Assembly (NCBI RefSeq): GCF_954871325.1
Contig: NC_088776.1
Coordinates: 10,912,052-10,976,051 of the forward strand
Origin: Gordionus sp. m RMFG-2023
Lineage: Eukaryota; Nematomorpha; Gordioida; Chordodea; Parachordodidae
Length of the DNA: 64,000 nt
Reading direction: 5' to 3'
Position numbers and translations under genes: made by a program
Notes under the pieces: generated by a model
Told to the model about the DNA's origin: nothing
What the model saw: the letters and a program-made list of their open reading frames with translations, nothing else
Databases searched by the model: none
Shown here: positions 10,130-21,800 of the stretch, piece after piece
Numbering within the stretch: position 1 is the first letter of the stretch
Layout of the letters: each line of letters opens with the position of its first letter

Positions 10130-12477
10130 GTAATTTCTTTATAGACTTTTTGTTTTTATTCAGCTTCAGGAACTGTTTCATATTTAAGTTTAAATCCATT
10201 ATGTCCTTCAAAGCTCTTGCAATATGTTTTCTCATTAAAGGAGTATAACCAATTAATTGCATCAATAATGAGACTGTTATTACTATGGTTTCTCAAAATA
10301 TGGGCAAAGAAAGTAAGACGCTTCAGGCACGTGAACTTGGGCATGGTTAGACCTCTTCCAAAAGTTTTCATTCGAAATAATATTAGGGTAGAAGATGCCA
10401 TTTATTATTCTTAGACATTTATTTACAAACGTTTGTAATTTCCTGATTTCGGTCTTGGTAATATCTCATCGCCATAAAAGAGAATTGGAATGATGGTTGA
10501 GTTGAAAATACGAAGTCTTGTAAAAACGGTTATCTCCCTAGCTTTCCACAGTTTGAAAATTTATAGAAAGCTGCTTTAATATTTTGAATACGGATTTTGA
10601 GTTCCTCTTTATAGCTACCTTTATTGTCAATGGCTACACCCAGATATTTATAGGATTACCACCTTGACCAATTTCCTCTTAACCAAATTATTCAGCGGGG
10701 GCACCTGAGACGAGGCCACTATCACTGTTTTATCAAAGTTTATATCCAAGCCAACCTTTAGACTAAAGGAATTCAGTATAAAGATCAAATTTTGGGTTTC
10801 TCTCAAACTTTTAGTTATCTACACTATGTCACCATAACATATCACCATATTTTCCAAGAAACACGACTGATTGGACCTTAATTCTAAAAGATTCGCAGTT
10901 CTCAGCATATCTATTAAGATTTTGTTAATGACTATATTAAACAATAGCGGGGAAAGAACAAACCCGTTTTACCCCTTTTTTTGTCCTAAAGGATGTAGAA
11001 ATCTTATTGTTGATTTTGTTTTAAGGATCCTCATGATACTAGTTTCAATGCCGCATTCGATTAAAATCTTCCATATCTCATCATGGTTAAAATTATCAAA
11101 AGCACGTTTAAAATCGATAAAATTTAGTAAAAAGGTAATTTATAAGAACCATAAAAACTTTTTATGTAATAGACGTGAGAGCAATGTCTCTATAATCCTT
11201 GAATTTGGATGGATTTGGGATTTTCGGGAAGTTGCAAAAGATCATATTCCAATCCGCTGGCATCATCCAACTAAGCCTATCTTGTTAAACAAAGGCAGTA
11301 AGAACCGAGAGATCTCTAAGGGAGCTGCTTTCAGATGTTATCCGTACCCGGAGATTTATTATTCCTAAGCTTCCTAATAGCGGCCACAATTTCAGCCAAT
11401 GAAAAGTTTGCGTCCAATTGTCCAACACTTTGACTAGTGGATGGGATTAAGATAGGCTTCCTAGAATCAAAGACTCCCATATAGTGATCCAGCCTTAACG
11501 CCATCTGTTCATCGGGGTCAGTAATTAACTTATTATTATCCAGCCTTATAGTTGGAAGTGTCTTGAACACTTTGGCTTTACAAAAGTAATTTAGTTTCTT
11601 GTAGGCGTCGAAAGTTCTATTCTCCCTCATATCCCTGTCTATCTCAAAGGCTTTTTTAGTAATAAAAATCCTTCTATCTCTCCTTAGGAGTCTATGAATT
11701 GAGGTCCATAAGTGATCATCGCGCTCTCCTTGTAGCTTGACTATCTTACGAATGGTGTCATCGGATAGCCATTCCTGTCTTGGTGGAGAATTGTTGATGT
11801 TAGGGAGATGGTTGCAGGCATCAAACAGGTTATTTTTGAAAGACGCCCAACATTCTTCAACAGACTGAGACTCCGATGAGGATAAGAAAGTTGCCTCCCT
11901 ATCATTTAAGATTAGATCCAGCTGTAGCTTGACTTCAGGACGTTGCAGGTGTGTTGCATTCCTTTCCCAGAAAAGGTATCTAGGCTGGGGTTGGAGAGAA
12001 GGACGCCGAGAGTTTACCCATAAATTTCTTACGGTAATACTAGCTCTGATTAAGTTATGATCAGAAATATTAATATTAGGCATTGCTTTTACATCAATGA
12101 ATCAGCTAAGAGTTATATATGAAAATAACGATCTATGATTTGATATTATTTCTTCTAAAAGTTAGAGTGATATATTCGCTGTGGGAGAAGAAAGTATTCT
12201 CAACTTTAAGGTTCATACTTCTATACATCTCCAAAACCTTCCTACTGTCATCACTATTTAATTGAGAGATAGCTGCATTGCCAATTACCCCATCTCTAAT
12301 AAAGGAGTCCTCCTTTCCAATCCAGATGTTACAAGTCCCCAAAGATTATCAAATTTCTACTCCTAGGAAGAGAGTTAACGATATTTTCATGGTCATCTAG
12401 GAAAGGGAGCCTTTCACTTCTGCTTGGAGAGTCATATACATTTATTAGAATTGTTCGACTGAAACCTAGAATTGGGA
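10130..12477 (-). mobile_element. LINE copy A2 (minus strand): endonuclease and RT parts
   Basis: Right to left: the endonuclease, with LINVYDSPSRSERLPFLDD and LIIFGDLNIWIGKED (12440-12290), then VENTFFSHSE and a QIDF/SDHNLI block (12200-12050). Next is the RT N-terminal region with SPGTDNI (11331-12083), then degraded RT core, and the C-terminal FFAHILRNHSNNSL and the ETVPEAE end at 10156-10401. GDLN and SDHN are apurinic-endonuclease motifs. Stops and frameshifts interrupt it. At 12477 it abuts copy B head to head. Confidence 0.85.
11331..12083 (-). pseudogene. LINE ORF2 fragment: endonuclease end to RT start
   Basis: A 250-codon open frame, the longest in the window. It begins near the endonuclease SDHNLIRASI motif, passes through the lysine/arginine-rich linker (LLRRDRRIFITKKAFEI) and ends at KLRNNKSPGTDNI, the first conserved RT block (K-SPGxDxI). 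Copy B carries the homologous segment at about 12690-13460, about 70% identical in protein over the open part. The open length suggests relatively recent activity, but the frame is only part of ORF2. Confidence 0.8.
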
Positions 12478-15180
12478 AGGAGGACTCCTTTATTAGAGAC
12501 AGGGTAATTGGAAATGCAGCCATCTCACAATAATATAGAGATGATAGTAGGAAGGTCTTGTTAATGTGTAGAAGTATTAACCTTAAAGTTGGGAACACCA
12601 TCTTCTCCCACAACGAAAATACCACTCTAACCTCTAGAAGAAATATCAAATCACAAATCGATTTTATCTCTAAAATTCATGGTTGGTTTAAAGATGTGAA
12701 AGCAATGCCTAGCATTAAAATTTCTGATCATAACCTAATAAGAGCGAGCATCACAGTGAGGAATTTATGGGGAAACTCTCAACGTTTCTCTATCCAAACC
12801 CAGCCTAGTTATCTTTCCTGGAAAAGAAATGTAAAATACCTGCAGCGACCGAAAGTTAAGCTGCAGTTAGATCAAAACTTAAGTGATAGGGTGAAAATTT
12901 TCCTACTTTTATCGGAGTCTTTTTTTGTAGAGGAATGCTGGGTGTCTTTCAAAAACAATTTGTTTGGTGCCTGCAACGATCTCCCAAATATTAACAATTC
13001 TCCTCCGAGACATGGATGGTTATCCGAAAACACCGTTCGTGAGCGGAACTGAAGTTACATGAAAGACGCGATGAATACCTATGGACTATAATTCATAGAC
13101 TCCTTAGGAGGGACAGAGGGATTTGTATTACAAAAAAAGCTTTCGAGATAGTCAAGGATATGAGGGAAAATAGAATATTTGACGCTTACAAAAAGCTCAA
13201 ATACTTCTGTAAGCTAAGGTGTTCAAGACACTCCCATCGATATGACTAGAAAGCAACAAATTTAATCCCTGGCCCAGATGAACAGATAGCGTTGTGGTTA
13301 GATTATTAAATGGGTGTCTTTGAATCTAGGAGGACAACCTTGATACCATCCACTATCCATAGCGTTGAATAATCTGATGCAAACTTTTCATTGGCCGAAA
13401 TAGCTGCCGCCATAAATAAGCTCAGGAATAACAAATCTCCTAGTACTGATAAAATTACTGGAGAACATCTGAAAGCCGTCCTCTTAGCGATTTCTCAGTT
13501 CTTACTAAAATTGTTTAATAAGATATAGTTCACTGGGACGATGCCTGCGGATTGGAATATGACTATCTTCTACAACTTCCTTAAAATTCCTAATCTAAAA
13601 ATAAAGTATAGATAGCAATTGCTCTTACGTCTATTGCATCAAAAGTTTTTATGGCCCTTTTAAAACCGCATTACTCTTCTACACCTAATCTTTTATCCAA
13701 ATTTATTTACGCCTACCGTTCTGGAAGTAATATAAATAAACCAATATTAGCTTTGAAGATTAAATGCAGAAATGTGAATAGTTGTCTTTTTATTTTATTT
13801 TATTGGTTTTAAACGCGCTATTGATAACATTAGTCATGATTCTCTATGGAATATCTTAGCAGACTGCGGTATCGACATTAACATCATATACTCAAGACGA
13901 ACTACTGTATGCCACTTTCAAAATTAACAAAAAGTTTCTCCATCCTTCAGAACAAAAAAGGGGTGTTGTTTCTCCGTTGCTGTTTAATATTGTCATGAAC
14001 AAAGTTATAAAAGACACGTTAGAAATTGCGAATCTATAAGAACTAAGGTCTAATCATTTGTATTACTTAGTGAATAGAGTGATAGCTACGCGGAGACATA
14101 ATTATGATTACAAAAAGTTTGGAAGAAACTCAAAATTTGATATTTATACGAAATTCCTTCGTCTTATGGCTGGTTGGATATAAATTTTGATAAAACAGTG
14201 ACTTTGTAGTGGAAGGGGGGGGCAAGATGGCCAAGGTGGTGATATCCTTTAAATATCTTGGTGTAACCATTGACAATAGAGGCAGTTGCAAAGAACTTAA
14301 AAACCATATACAAAATGCCAGGGCAGCTTTATATAAATTTTTCAAACTGTGGAAAGTTAGTGAGATATCGGTCTTTACAAAACTCCGAATTTTTAATTCA
14401 ACCATCATTCCTATTCTCCCCTATGTTGGGGACATATGGGAGATTACCACAACAGAGACCAGCAAATTGCAAACGTTCGTAAATAAATGTCTAGGAATCA
14501 TAAACGGCATCTTCTACCCAAATATTATTTCGAATGAAAACCTTTGGAAGAGGTCAAACCACACTCAATTACATGTGACATTAAAAAAGAAGCGCCTTAA
14601 CTTCTTTGCCCACATTTTGAGGAACCATAGTAACAATAGTCTCCTTATCGATGCCATTAGTTGGTTGCACTCATTTAGTGGGAAAACATATCGCAAGTAT
14701 AAGACATAATGGATTTAAACCTGATATGAAGCAGTTCCTGAAATTGAATAAAAGCAAAAGGTCTATAAGGAAACTACTATAAATCAAATTATCTAAATCT
14801 ATCTTAAACTCTTCCTTTATATAGGTTTTAATCTTTATATTTCACTTATTCTCTGACTTATATTTCATTGACACTTCACTAATTTTTATTTTAACTTATC
14901 ATAAATACAATGTACTTCAAAATTAAAATCGGTCCCTCCCTGGTCTATAAAGTAATTAAATACATATGCAATTCATGGGTGTGGAATGTGTTTTTCTGCC
15001 CATTCCCTTTTAATCAGCCCACAGACTTTTAAGCAATAATCCTAGTACTATTGCGCGTACAAGTACGTGTGGCTTGCCTATAAACGTGTGAAGGGTTCCT
15101 CATTTTTCTCCCCCTAAATTAAATATCCAGTTTGATGGATTTGAGGAAAACCTAGCGTAGCGCTGTTGTATCCACAACCA
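12478..15180 (+). mobile_element. LINE copy B (plus strand), 5'-truncated, with 3' tail
   Basis: Starts abruptly at KEDSFIRDRVIGNAA in the endonuclease, where it meets copy A2. It continues through SDHNLIRAS (about 12725), SPSTDKITGEHLK (13440), PADWN (13545), SHDSLW (13832), a decayed catalytic region near 14080-14110, and the open RT C-terminus at 14209-14709 (VVISFKYLGVTIDNRGSC). The 3' tail ends about 15180 in TAGCGCTGTTGTATCCAC. Its last 1.3 kb is the near-identical partner of copy A1. Confidence 0.85.
14209..14709 (+). pseudogene. LINE RT C-terminal fragment
   Basis: 166 open codons: FKYLGVTIDNRGSC, ALYKFFKLWKVSEISVFTKL, RIFNSTIIPILPYVGDIWE, KLQTFVNKCLGIINGIFYP, RLNFFAHILRNHSNNSL. This is the thumb/C-terminal region that follows the RT domain in RTE-like and Jockey-like LINEs. 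The upstream catalytic box is decayed, so the frame cannot give active RT. Confidence 0.8.
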
Positions 15181-15289
15181 GAGGGTTAAAACGTTTTTAT
15201 TACGTATCAATAAAAAACGCGCTCAAAAAATGATTTAAAGTTGAAAAAATACATTGGCGCTAACATATATACACTTTTTAATTTTTTTT

Positions 15290-16677
15290 ATAAATAACAT
15301 TATCTCCCTTTTTTCTTTTAGACAATTTTTTTTTTATTATAAGAAATAAGAATCCTTCGGCTAAAAAATGGGAGTTTGGTTTCTGGTTCAGAGATAAAAA
15401 TTTAATTCTTTTCTCTTGTTTTCAGGGTTTGGAGTTTTTTTTTTTCATTTACTTGTTTTTTAATATAATCTACTAGCAATAAATCTAAATTTTAATTTTA
15501 AATGTTTTATTCAATAAAATAATCTTAAATTGTGTCTTGTTGAAAAGTCGAGTTTTTAAGACTCCGAACTCGAGGTAGAGCCCTAAAATACGAATTTAAA
15601 TTTAGCGGCTCAATGTCGGCTTCAGAATAGGCTCAAATTTATTTTAAATTGATCTGATATTATTCATTCCACGACGAAAATATTTATATAATATCGAGCC
15701 CACTCATGTTGTTCATTGAACCCCTCAATTTGAACTGAGTTTTAAGAATCAAGATTTGAATGGAATTTAGGATAAATCGATCCGGCTTAGCTGATTAACA
15801 CACCAATCTTATCACGTTCCCAATATGTTTTTTTACAAGAAAAAACCTTCACGAGGTTCGTCCGTAAGTTTGCGAATGTGAGAATCAAGTTTGACTCTAA
15901 AACTAATGTTAAAAACTAGATAAGCAAATATATTCCTATTTATAGCATATTAAATTATCATTTATAATTTTCAAAATTGAAAAATGTTTCCGTAAAAAAT
16001 CTTTTTTTTTCATGAATTTATTTATTTATGAAATTTATATATTTTATTTTTTGGATACCCTGAACCTTAAACTTTTAAAAAGGGTTTTGGTTCAGCAAAA
16101 TCACGAGGGTTCGGGTTCTAACCCCTGTTTGCGACAACTATTTTTACTATAATTTTCTTCATTTTTTTAAACATTTAGTGGCCCAGCATATGTTAGATAA
16201 GGTATTAGGCTCATTTAGTCATTTCCAAAGTCGGTAGATATAAAAACATTTAATTTCATCATTTTTCAAAAAAAGGAAAGTTTTAATTTTAAAATAAATA
16301 TTAGAAATAGATTAAAAATATTATATTTCTAGTCCAATAATTATTTATTTTTTTATTATATAAAATATATTTTACCATATCATTTTGGAAACCTTTTTTC
16401 CTTGAATTATATGCCCTTATTTTTTATTTTTCTTTCATTTAGTAATTTATCAATTGATTTATCTTCCAAAAAATAAAAAAACCTTTACATGAATTTTGAA
16501 ATAATCATATTTTATATTATAAAATGTATATTCATATTTTGTAAGTTAAATTGCTATTTTTATTATATAATAAAAAATTACAAATTAAATTTTTTTAAAA
16601 AGTCTCCATCTTGCGGAAATTTTTTTAATACTATATTTTCCTTATAATAGTTTATTATAAAAATTGTTTAATATATA
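15290..16677. other. AT-rich intergenic or intron DNA; possible decayed hAT ends
   Basis: No gene recognised. CAGGGTTTGGAG near 15425 and TTCTAACCCCTG near 16130 could be decayed hAT termini of a roughly 0.7-kb element, but no TSD pairs with them. I looked here for the upstream CDK5RAP1 exon (the CxxxCxxC radical-SAM motif and RGRERS) and did not find it. Confidence 0.4.
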
Positions 16678-17043
16678 TAGGACTGTGCCGATTTTAAATA
16701 TTAGATCGGATCGGCACCGATATTTGGATTTTTTCAAAAAAATCCGATCACACCGATACCTGTAAAAACGATTCAATCCGATCTTTTTACCTTTTTTTGT
16801 TATTTTATTTAATGTTATATATATATTTATATAGTTTATTTTGCATTATTATAATATTTCGAAAGAAACGATTCTAAATAATTTTTTATATTAAACAATG
16901 CAAATGCACAACATTCCTTAAATTTTTAAAAAAAATAGATTTAAGTATTTATAAAGATTTTTTATAAAAATGGAAAGGAACACCTAAAAGTTTTATTTAT
17001 TTTAAATCTTATTAAATAATAACGCCAATTTTATTATTTATAC

Positions 17044-17382
17044 TAGTAATCTGCATCGGGCCTAATTTTTCAAGTCCGGCCCGGCCCGAAAATTTTTTAA
17101 AAAAATATACCGGCCAGGCCCGATTTTATTTGAATATAGAAATTAATTTTTATAATTATTTAAAATAAAAGATATATGTTATATGGCATCTAGTTCTAAT
17201 AAAATCAAATATTTTTATTTTACTTAAAAAATTCAATATTAAATCTAAAAATATTTTAAAAAATTTCCAAGGCCCGAACCGACACTGTCCGAATTTTTTT
17301 TAAAAATATTAGACCCGACCCCGCTCAAATCCGATTTTTTTTTAAAAAAAATTAGCGGGCCGGGTTTACTTGCAGATCTCTA
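17044..17382. mobile_element. GGGCC-rich hAT MITE, copy 2
   Basis: Termini TAGTAATCTGCATCGGGCC and TTGCAGATCTCTA. The flanking 8-mers ATTTATAC (17036-17043) and ATTTATAA (17383-17390) differ at one base. At 339 bp it is close to the 374 bp of the emptied copy at 1076-3685. It shares with that copy an interior word related to ATGTTATATGGCATCTAG, on the other strand. Confidence 0.8.
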
Positions 17383-17453
17383 ATTTATAATTTAAATAAA
17401 GGAGTTTTTTTTAAATATAGCACCTGAATTATGGAAGTATTTCACAAAAGACA

Positions 17454-17663
17454 ATGATAATTTGCAAAATGTGTTTTCTGCGGAATTCTAATTTTACGGG
17501 AAAAATAATTAATAATTCATCTAATACTACCAATATCCGTAAACATTTAAAGCGATTCCATCAAACGGCCTTCGAAGAGCTAATGCAAAAAGAACGAAAA
17601 ATATTTGAAAAAAAAATCAAATTTAAAAAAAGAAGAGCCCTGAAAGTCAGCCAACAATATTAG
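17454..17663 (+). pseudogene. hAT transposase BED zinc-finger fragment
   Basis: 69 codons: MIICKMCFLRNSNFTGK, then NTTNIRKHLKRFHQTAFEE, then a basic region. The C-x2-C and H-x4-H layout and the position near the 5' terminus identify the BED domain of the hAT at 16678-18417. Confidence 0.65.
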
Positions 17664-18417
17664 CCATTCTTAATAAAACCAATATTTAGAAAAATTATGA
17701 TCCTAAATCCATAATATTTCTAAATTTATGGGGAAAATGATGGCCTGTGACCACCAGACTATTTTTATCTTGGAGGATGACGGCCTTAAAAGGCTTTTAC
17801 ATCATTTATGTCCAAATTATAAAATAAAAAATATTTTTCGCAAGGAGTTATTCCTGATGTGTATATATAATATATATGAAATACTCTCTGAAAAAACGTA
17901 AAGAAATTTTGGTTGAAGATTCTTATTTTTCCTTTATCATAGATATATGGACTAAATTCAGGTGGCGATTCTCATATCTCATTAACATGCCATTTTATAA
18001 CCAAAACTTTAAACTTTGAATGTTAAAACATTTAATGAGCCTCATAAGCAATAAAGATTGCTCATATTTTAGATGAAATGATTAATTATTGGGGGATAAA
18101 AAAAATGCACATATAATCATTACAGATGCACCCAATATAGCTTTGGCCATGAAAAACGGGAAATCTCAAAGCGTTTCCTGTTTTGCTTATAGTTTCTAAA
18201 AAAAATTCAATTCGTTTGAGTCTAACTAGGTACAAATTAATCCAGGACGTGCCTACATTTTACCTATTACATGCTCGAACTATTGATAGAACAAAAAAGA
18301 GCGGTACAGCTGTTCGTTTATTTTGAAAATCTCTCATTATAGACAATTAACAGAAATGGTAATTGATGTTCTGGAACCAATTTTGAGGGTAACAAAAGAA
18401 ATAAGTGCGGAATAACC

Positions 18418-18867
18418 GTTATAAAAAAAACTACTCTGTTTGTTCATATTCACATTTTATAATAAAATAAAATATAAAACTCATTTTTGTTTAATTTTTT
18501 TTGATCCTAGAGTTTTTATAATATTTTTATTTGGTTTTTATTTCTAAATTTTTAAAATATTATTTTTTCAGTATTTTGTTGGGTTTAATATAAATATATA
18601 ATACTCTATGCATGAAAATAAATATATTCAAAACAAGCCGAAAAGAACCAATATGAATTGCTAAAACTGAAATGAATCTTTGTAAATCGTTTTAAAAATC
18701 TTAAAGTTAAACGCAGGAATAGAACTTTCGATTATAAGATACTTAGATTTGAATCACTTTTATTTAATATTCACGAAAAATCTCACCTTAAAATGACAAT
18801 TTTTATAATAAATAATTATTTTTAAAATTCGTTATATAAACATATTTATAATTATAAAAAAAACAAG
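18418..18867. other. AT-rich intron sequence before a CDK5RAP1 exon
   Basis: No coding or repeat signal seen; the stretch ends at an acceptor (AACAAG|GGAGTT). The pyrimidine tract is poor, so the exact acceptor is less sure than the exon. Confidence 0.5.
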
Positions 18868-21800
18868 GGAGTTAAAGAAATAATACTACTAGGGCAAAAT
18901 GTCAATAGCTATTTCGATCCAGTGTCTTACCATGAACAGTCTCATAATATTGAAAAAGGCGAAATGAGTCCCAACCAAACTACTAAACTTTACTCTAACA
19001 CTACTCCCTACATGAGCAAAGGTTTCACCCTCAATTATAAGAAAAAAACTGACTATTCAATCACCGGGGACTCATCGTATCAAAACTTCCATTATCAAAA
19101 TGAAGCAACGCTTAATTGCATTCGTGTTACGAATAGTGCTGATAAAATTTCAAGGTTTCCCCATTTAATTGCAGCAGTCGCGGAAAAATTTCCGGAAGTT
19201 AGAATTCGTTTTACGTCACCACACCCTAAAGATTTTCCCGACGAAGTTATATTTATTTGCCAAATTCGCCCATTTTTATTTTAAAATAAACTATTTCTAC
19301 TAATGACGTTAATATAGTGTACTACACCGCATTGTTATATTATGTACCTTTAAAAAAAATATTATATTAGTATAATATCAGATTTTATTTAAGTTTTAAT
19401 AAATATTTATAAGAACATTTAAAGATTTATTTTAAAAATTTTCAGTTTTCGCAACCTTAGTATATTTTAAAAAAAATTTCCTTATAATCAATAATAATTA
19501 TTATATATATATATTATATAAAAATCAACCAATGAAAAATATACTAAGGCGATTGATTGCCATTAATACAAATTATATATTTTTAAATATTCAAAATTTT
19601 CCATACCTATGATAGTAATATATTTTAAATCCAATCAGATATAAGCAAGGCAAATTCATTATCAAGTACGATATATATTACATAGATAGAACTTTTTTTT
19701 AACTATATGATGTAGATAGATTAAGTTCAAGAGTGCCTACTCTTAAAGAAGACAACGCGTTAAACAATGTTGAAATTATGGTTGAGGAATGAGAAGTTAT
19801 GCTTGATAAAATCCACTTATTCCTTTTATAAATATTTGATGCCTATCATTTTCTTTATTATACATGGAGTTCTTTATTATACATGGTGATCTTTAAAAAC
19901 GTTTTATTGGTATATGGATTTGTAAAGTTCGAAAAAAAAAACATCTGTCATTACAATGGGCATAAATACATTCGTATAATTTTGATATAGATTTCATAGA
20001 TAGACATGCTGGAAGAAAGGGATTTCCTGAATTAGAAATTAGTTTATTTCATGTGTTCCAAGCACTCGATCTGGAAAATAACCGTAAATAAGAGGAATAT
20101 ATGTAGTGAAGCAAATTAAATTCGTAAAAACACTATTAAAATCGATAGTATTATGCTAAAAGCCTTGAAAAATATTTGGATTTAATTGGCTGAAATTCCG
20201 TATTATTTTTGTTTTGCATGAACCTCACAACATATTTTATTAAAAATCAGACAATGGAATAAATAGGCCCCTTAAAACAGTTATTGAAAAGTATTATACC
20301 ATTTTTAATATCTATAAAAAAATTTTATCGTCTGCATTAAAGTAAAATGAATGAACAATAAAACTATTACAGGAATAGTAATACCATTAAATAAAGCACC
20401 GAATTTTTAATAAAACATGAATGAATATAAATATGAGATAATACTACTGACAACTAAATAGCATACTCGGGGAATTAAAAATAACAATCCGTGAAAGCTT
20501 GAATAAAAATATATTTTAGGCTGTGTCCAAAATAAATAATTTTAAAAAAAATCGAAAGTTTTAAAAAGTTGCGTAACTTTCGAAATTAATCTCTACAAAT
20601 CTTCCAATTCAATGTAATTTGATATGGATTTATCGAATTTTTCAAATCTCAATTCCATCGAACATGAGAAATACATTTTAATAAACATTGCATTTTGATT
20701 TGAATTTTGTATTATATTTCAGCTATATACGTAAAAATTTATATATTACACCAATTTTTTAAATAATGCTTATATTTACATGGGTAGCATAAGAATGGGT
20801 CTTATAAATGGCGAAGCTCCCAACCTTAAAAGTGGAGAAAAGGGATCAGAGCGGGAACTAACTTACCCGTTGGAACTGGAATGACGATGCTATAGCTTAA
20901 TGGGCTTTTTCTCGCGCTCTCATTTTTATGGGGACTTTGCCCTCATGCCCCCATTTTGCCTTGCCTGCCATGGCCCTTTGATTTACAATTGCAAAATTAT
21001 CTTTGTCTTTTGTAAATTATTTCCATAATTCAGATACCATATTTAAAAAAATTCTTTTATTTATAGTATAAAAGCGTTATTTAAAAATTAAAATAAATAA
21101 AACTTTGGGTGTTCCTTTCTATTTTCATAAAAAAAACTTTTAAAATACTATAAATCTATTTTAAAAAAGAAATAGAATTTTAAAATATTATTTAGAAAAT
21201 ATTATAATGTAAAATAAATATACATAACATAAAATAAAATAACAAATAAAAGAAAAGTAAAGTAAAAAGATCGGATCGGTTTTTTACAGGTATCGGCCTG
21301 ATCCGATATTTTCGGAAAACGCTAAATATCGGTACCGATCCGATATTTAATATCGGCACAGCCCTAGTAAATAGTTACAAGTATGTAAATAAAAGAATTT
21401 TTAAAAAATATATTTTTTATGTTTTTGATCTCGCATTAACCTTGAACTTGTGCTTAAATAAACAAGAATATCTTCTAGTTTAATCTGCGACAATAATTCT
21501 CTTTCAACCACTAAAAATACCTCCAATTTATCTTGACCTGTGCCAGTTCTAGCCTATTTTTTTTTATAATTTTCAATTTACTGAATGTTCTCCCGCTATT
21601 AACGAGAGTAAATGATAAAGTTAAAATATTCATTTACAAAATTAATTAGTGTGTGCTCTTGTACACATATATCATGATTTAAGAATTTCATAGACGCATA
21701 TTAAACACTTGTTGCACTTATTATTGCACTCTGAGTTGTTTTTATTATCACATTGTGTTATTTCGTGACTCCATACTTGTACACCGATATAGCGAGTTTC

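Larger units (their letters stand above)
16678..18417 (+). mobile_element. hAT transposon, 5' half, BED-finger type
   Basis: Starts TAGGACTGTGCCGAT and is followed by repeated ATCGGATCGG words. The + strand encodes a BED finger (CKMCFLRNSNF, then NTTNIRKHLKRFHQ; 17454-17663), then MACDHQTIFILEDDGLKRLL and LCPNYKIKN, a TDAPNIALAMKNGK block (about 18125-18165), an IQDVPT block (about 18240) and MVIDVLEPILRVTKEIS (18357-18410). This is the normal order of an Ac/ZBED-like hAT transposase up to the dimerisation domain, which is missing. Several stops interrupt it. A GGGCC MITE sits inside at 17044-17382. Confidence 0.8.

Noticed and set aside
10871-11368. 165-codon + strand open frame
   Set aside because: It is antisense to LINE copy A2, which has clear endonuclease and RT motifs on the - strand; the + frame has no domain.
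12329-12649. 106-codon - strand frame as one protein
   Set aside because: It crosses the A2/B junction. Only its C-terminal part (12470-12329) is LINE endonuclease; the first part is antisense of copy B.
14130-14408. 92-codon - strand frame, also seen at 8547-8777 (+)
   Set aside because: Antisense shadow of the LINE RT C-terminus in copies B and A1; it is conserved only because the sense frame is duplicated.
16085-16130. tRNA-like T-arm (GGGTTCGGGTTCTAACCCC)
   Set aside because: No acceptor stem, anticodon arm or A/B box layout; more likely a decayed transposon terminus.
16678-21366. A single composite hAT that captured a CDK5RAP1 exon
   Set aside because: Outer octamers (AATATATA and GTAAATAG) do not match, and both outer regions are 5' ends of the same family, not a 5' and a 3' end.
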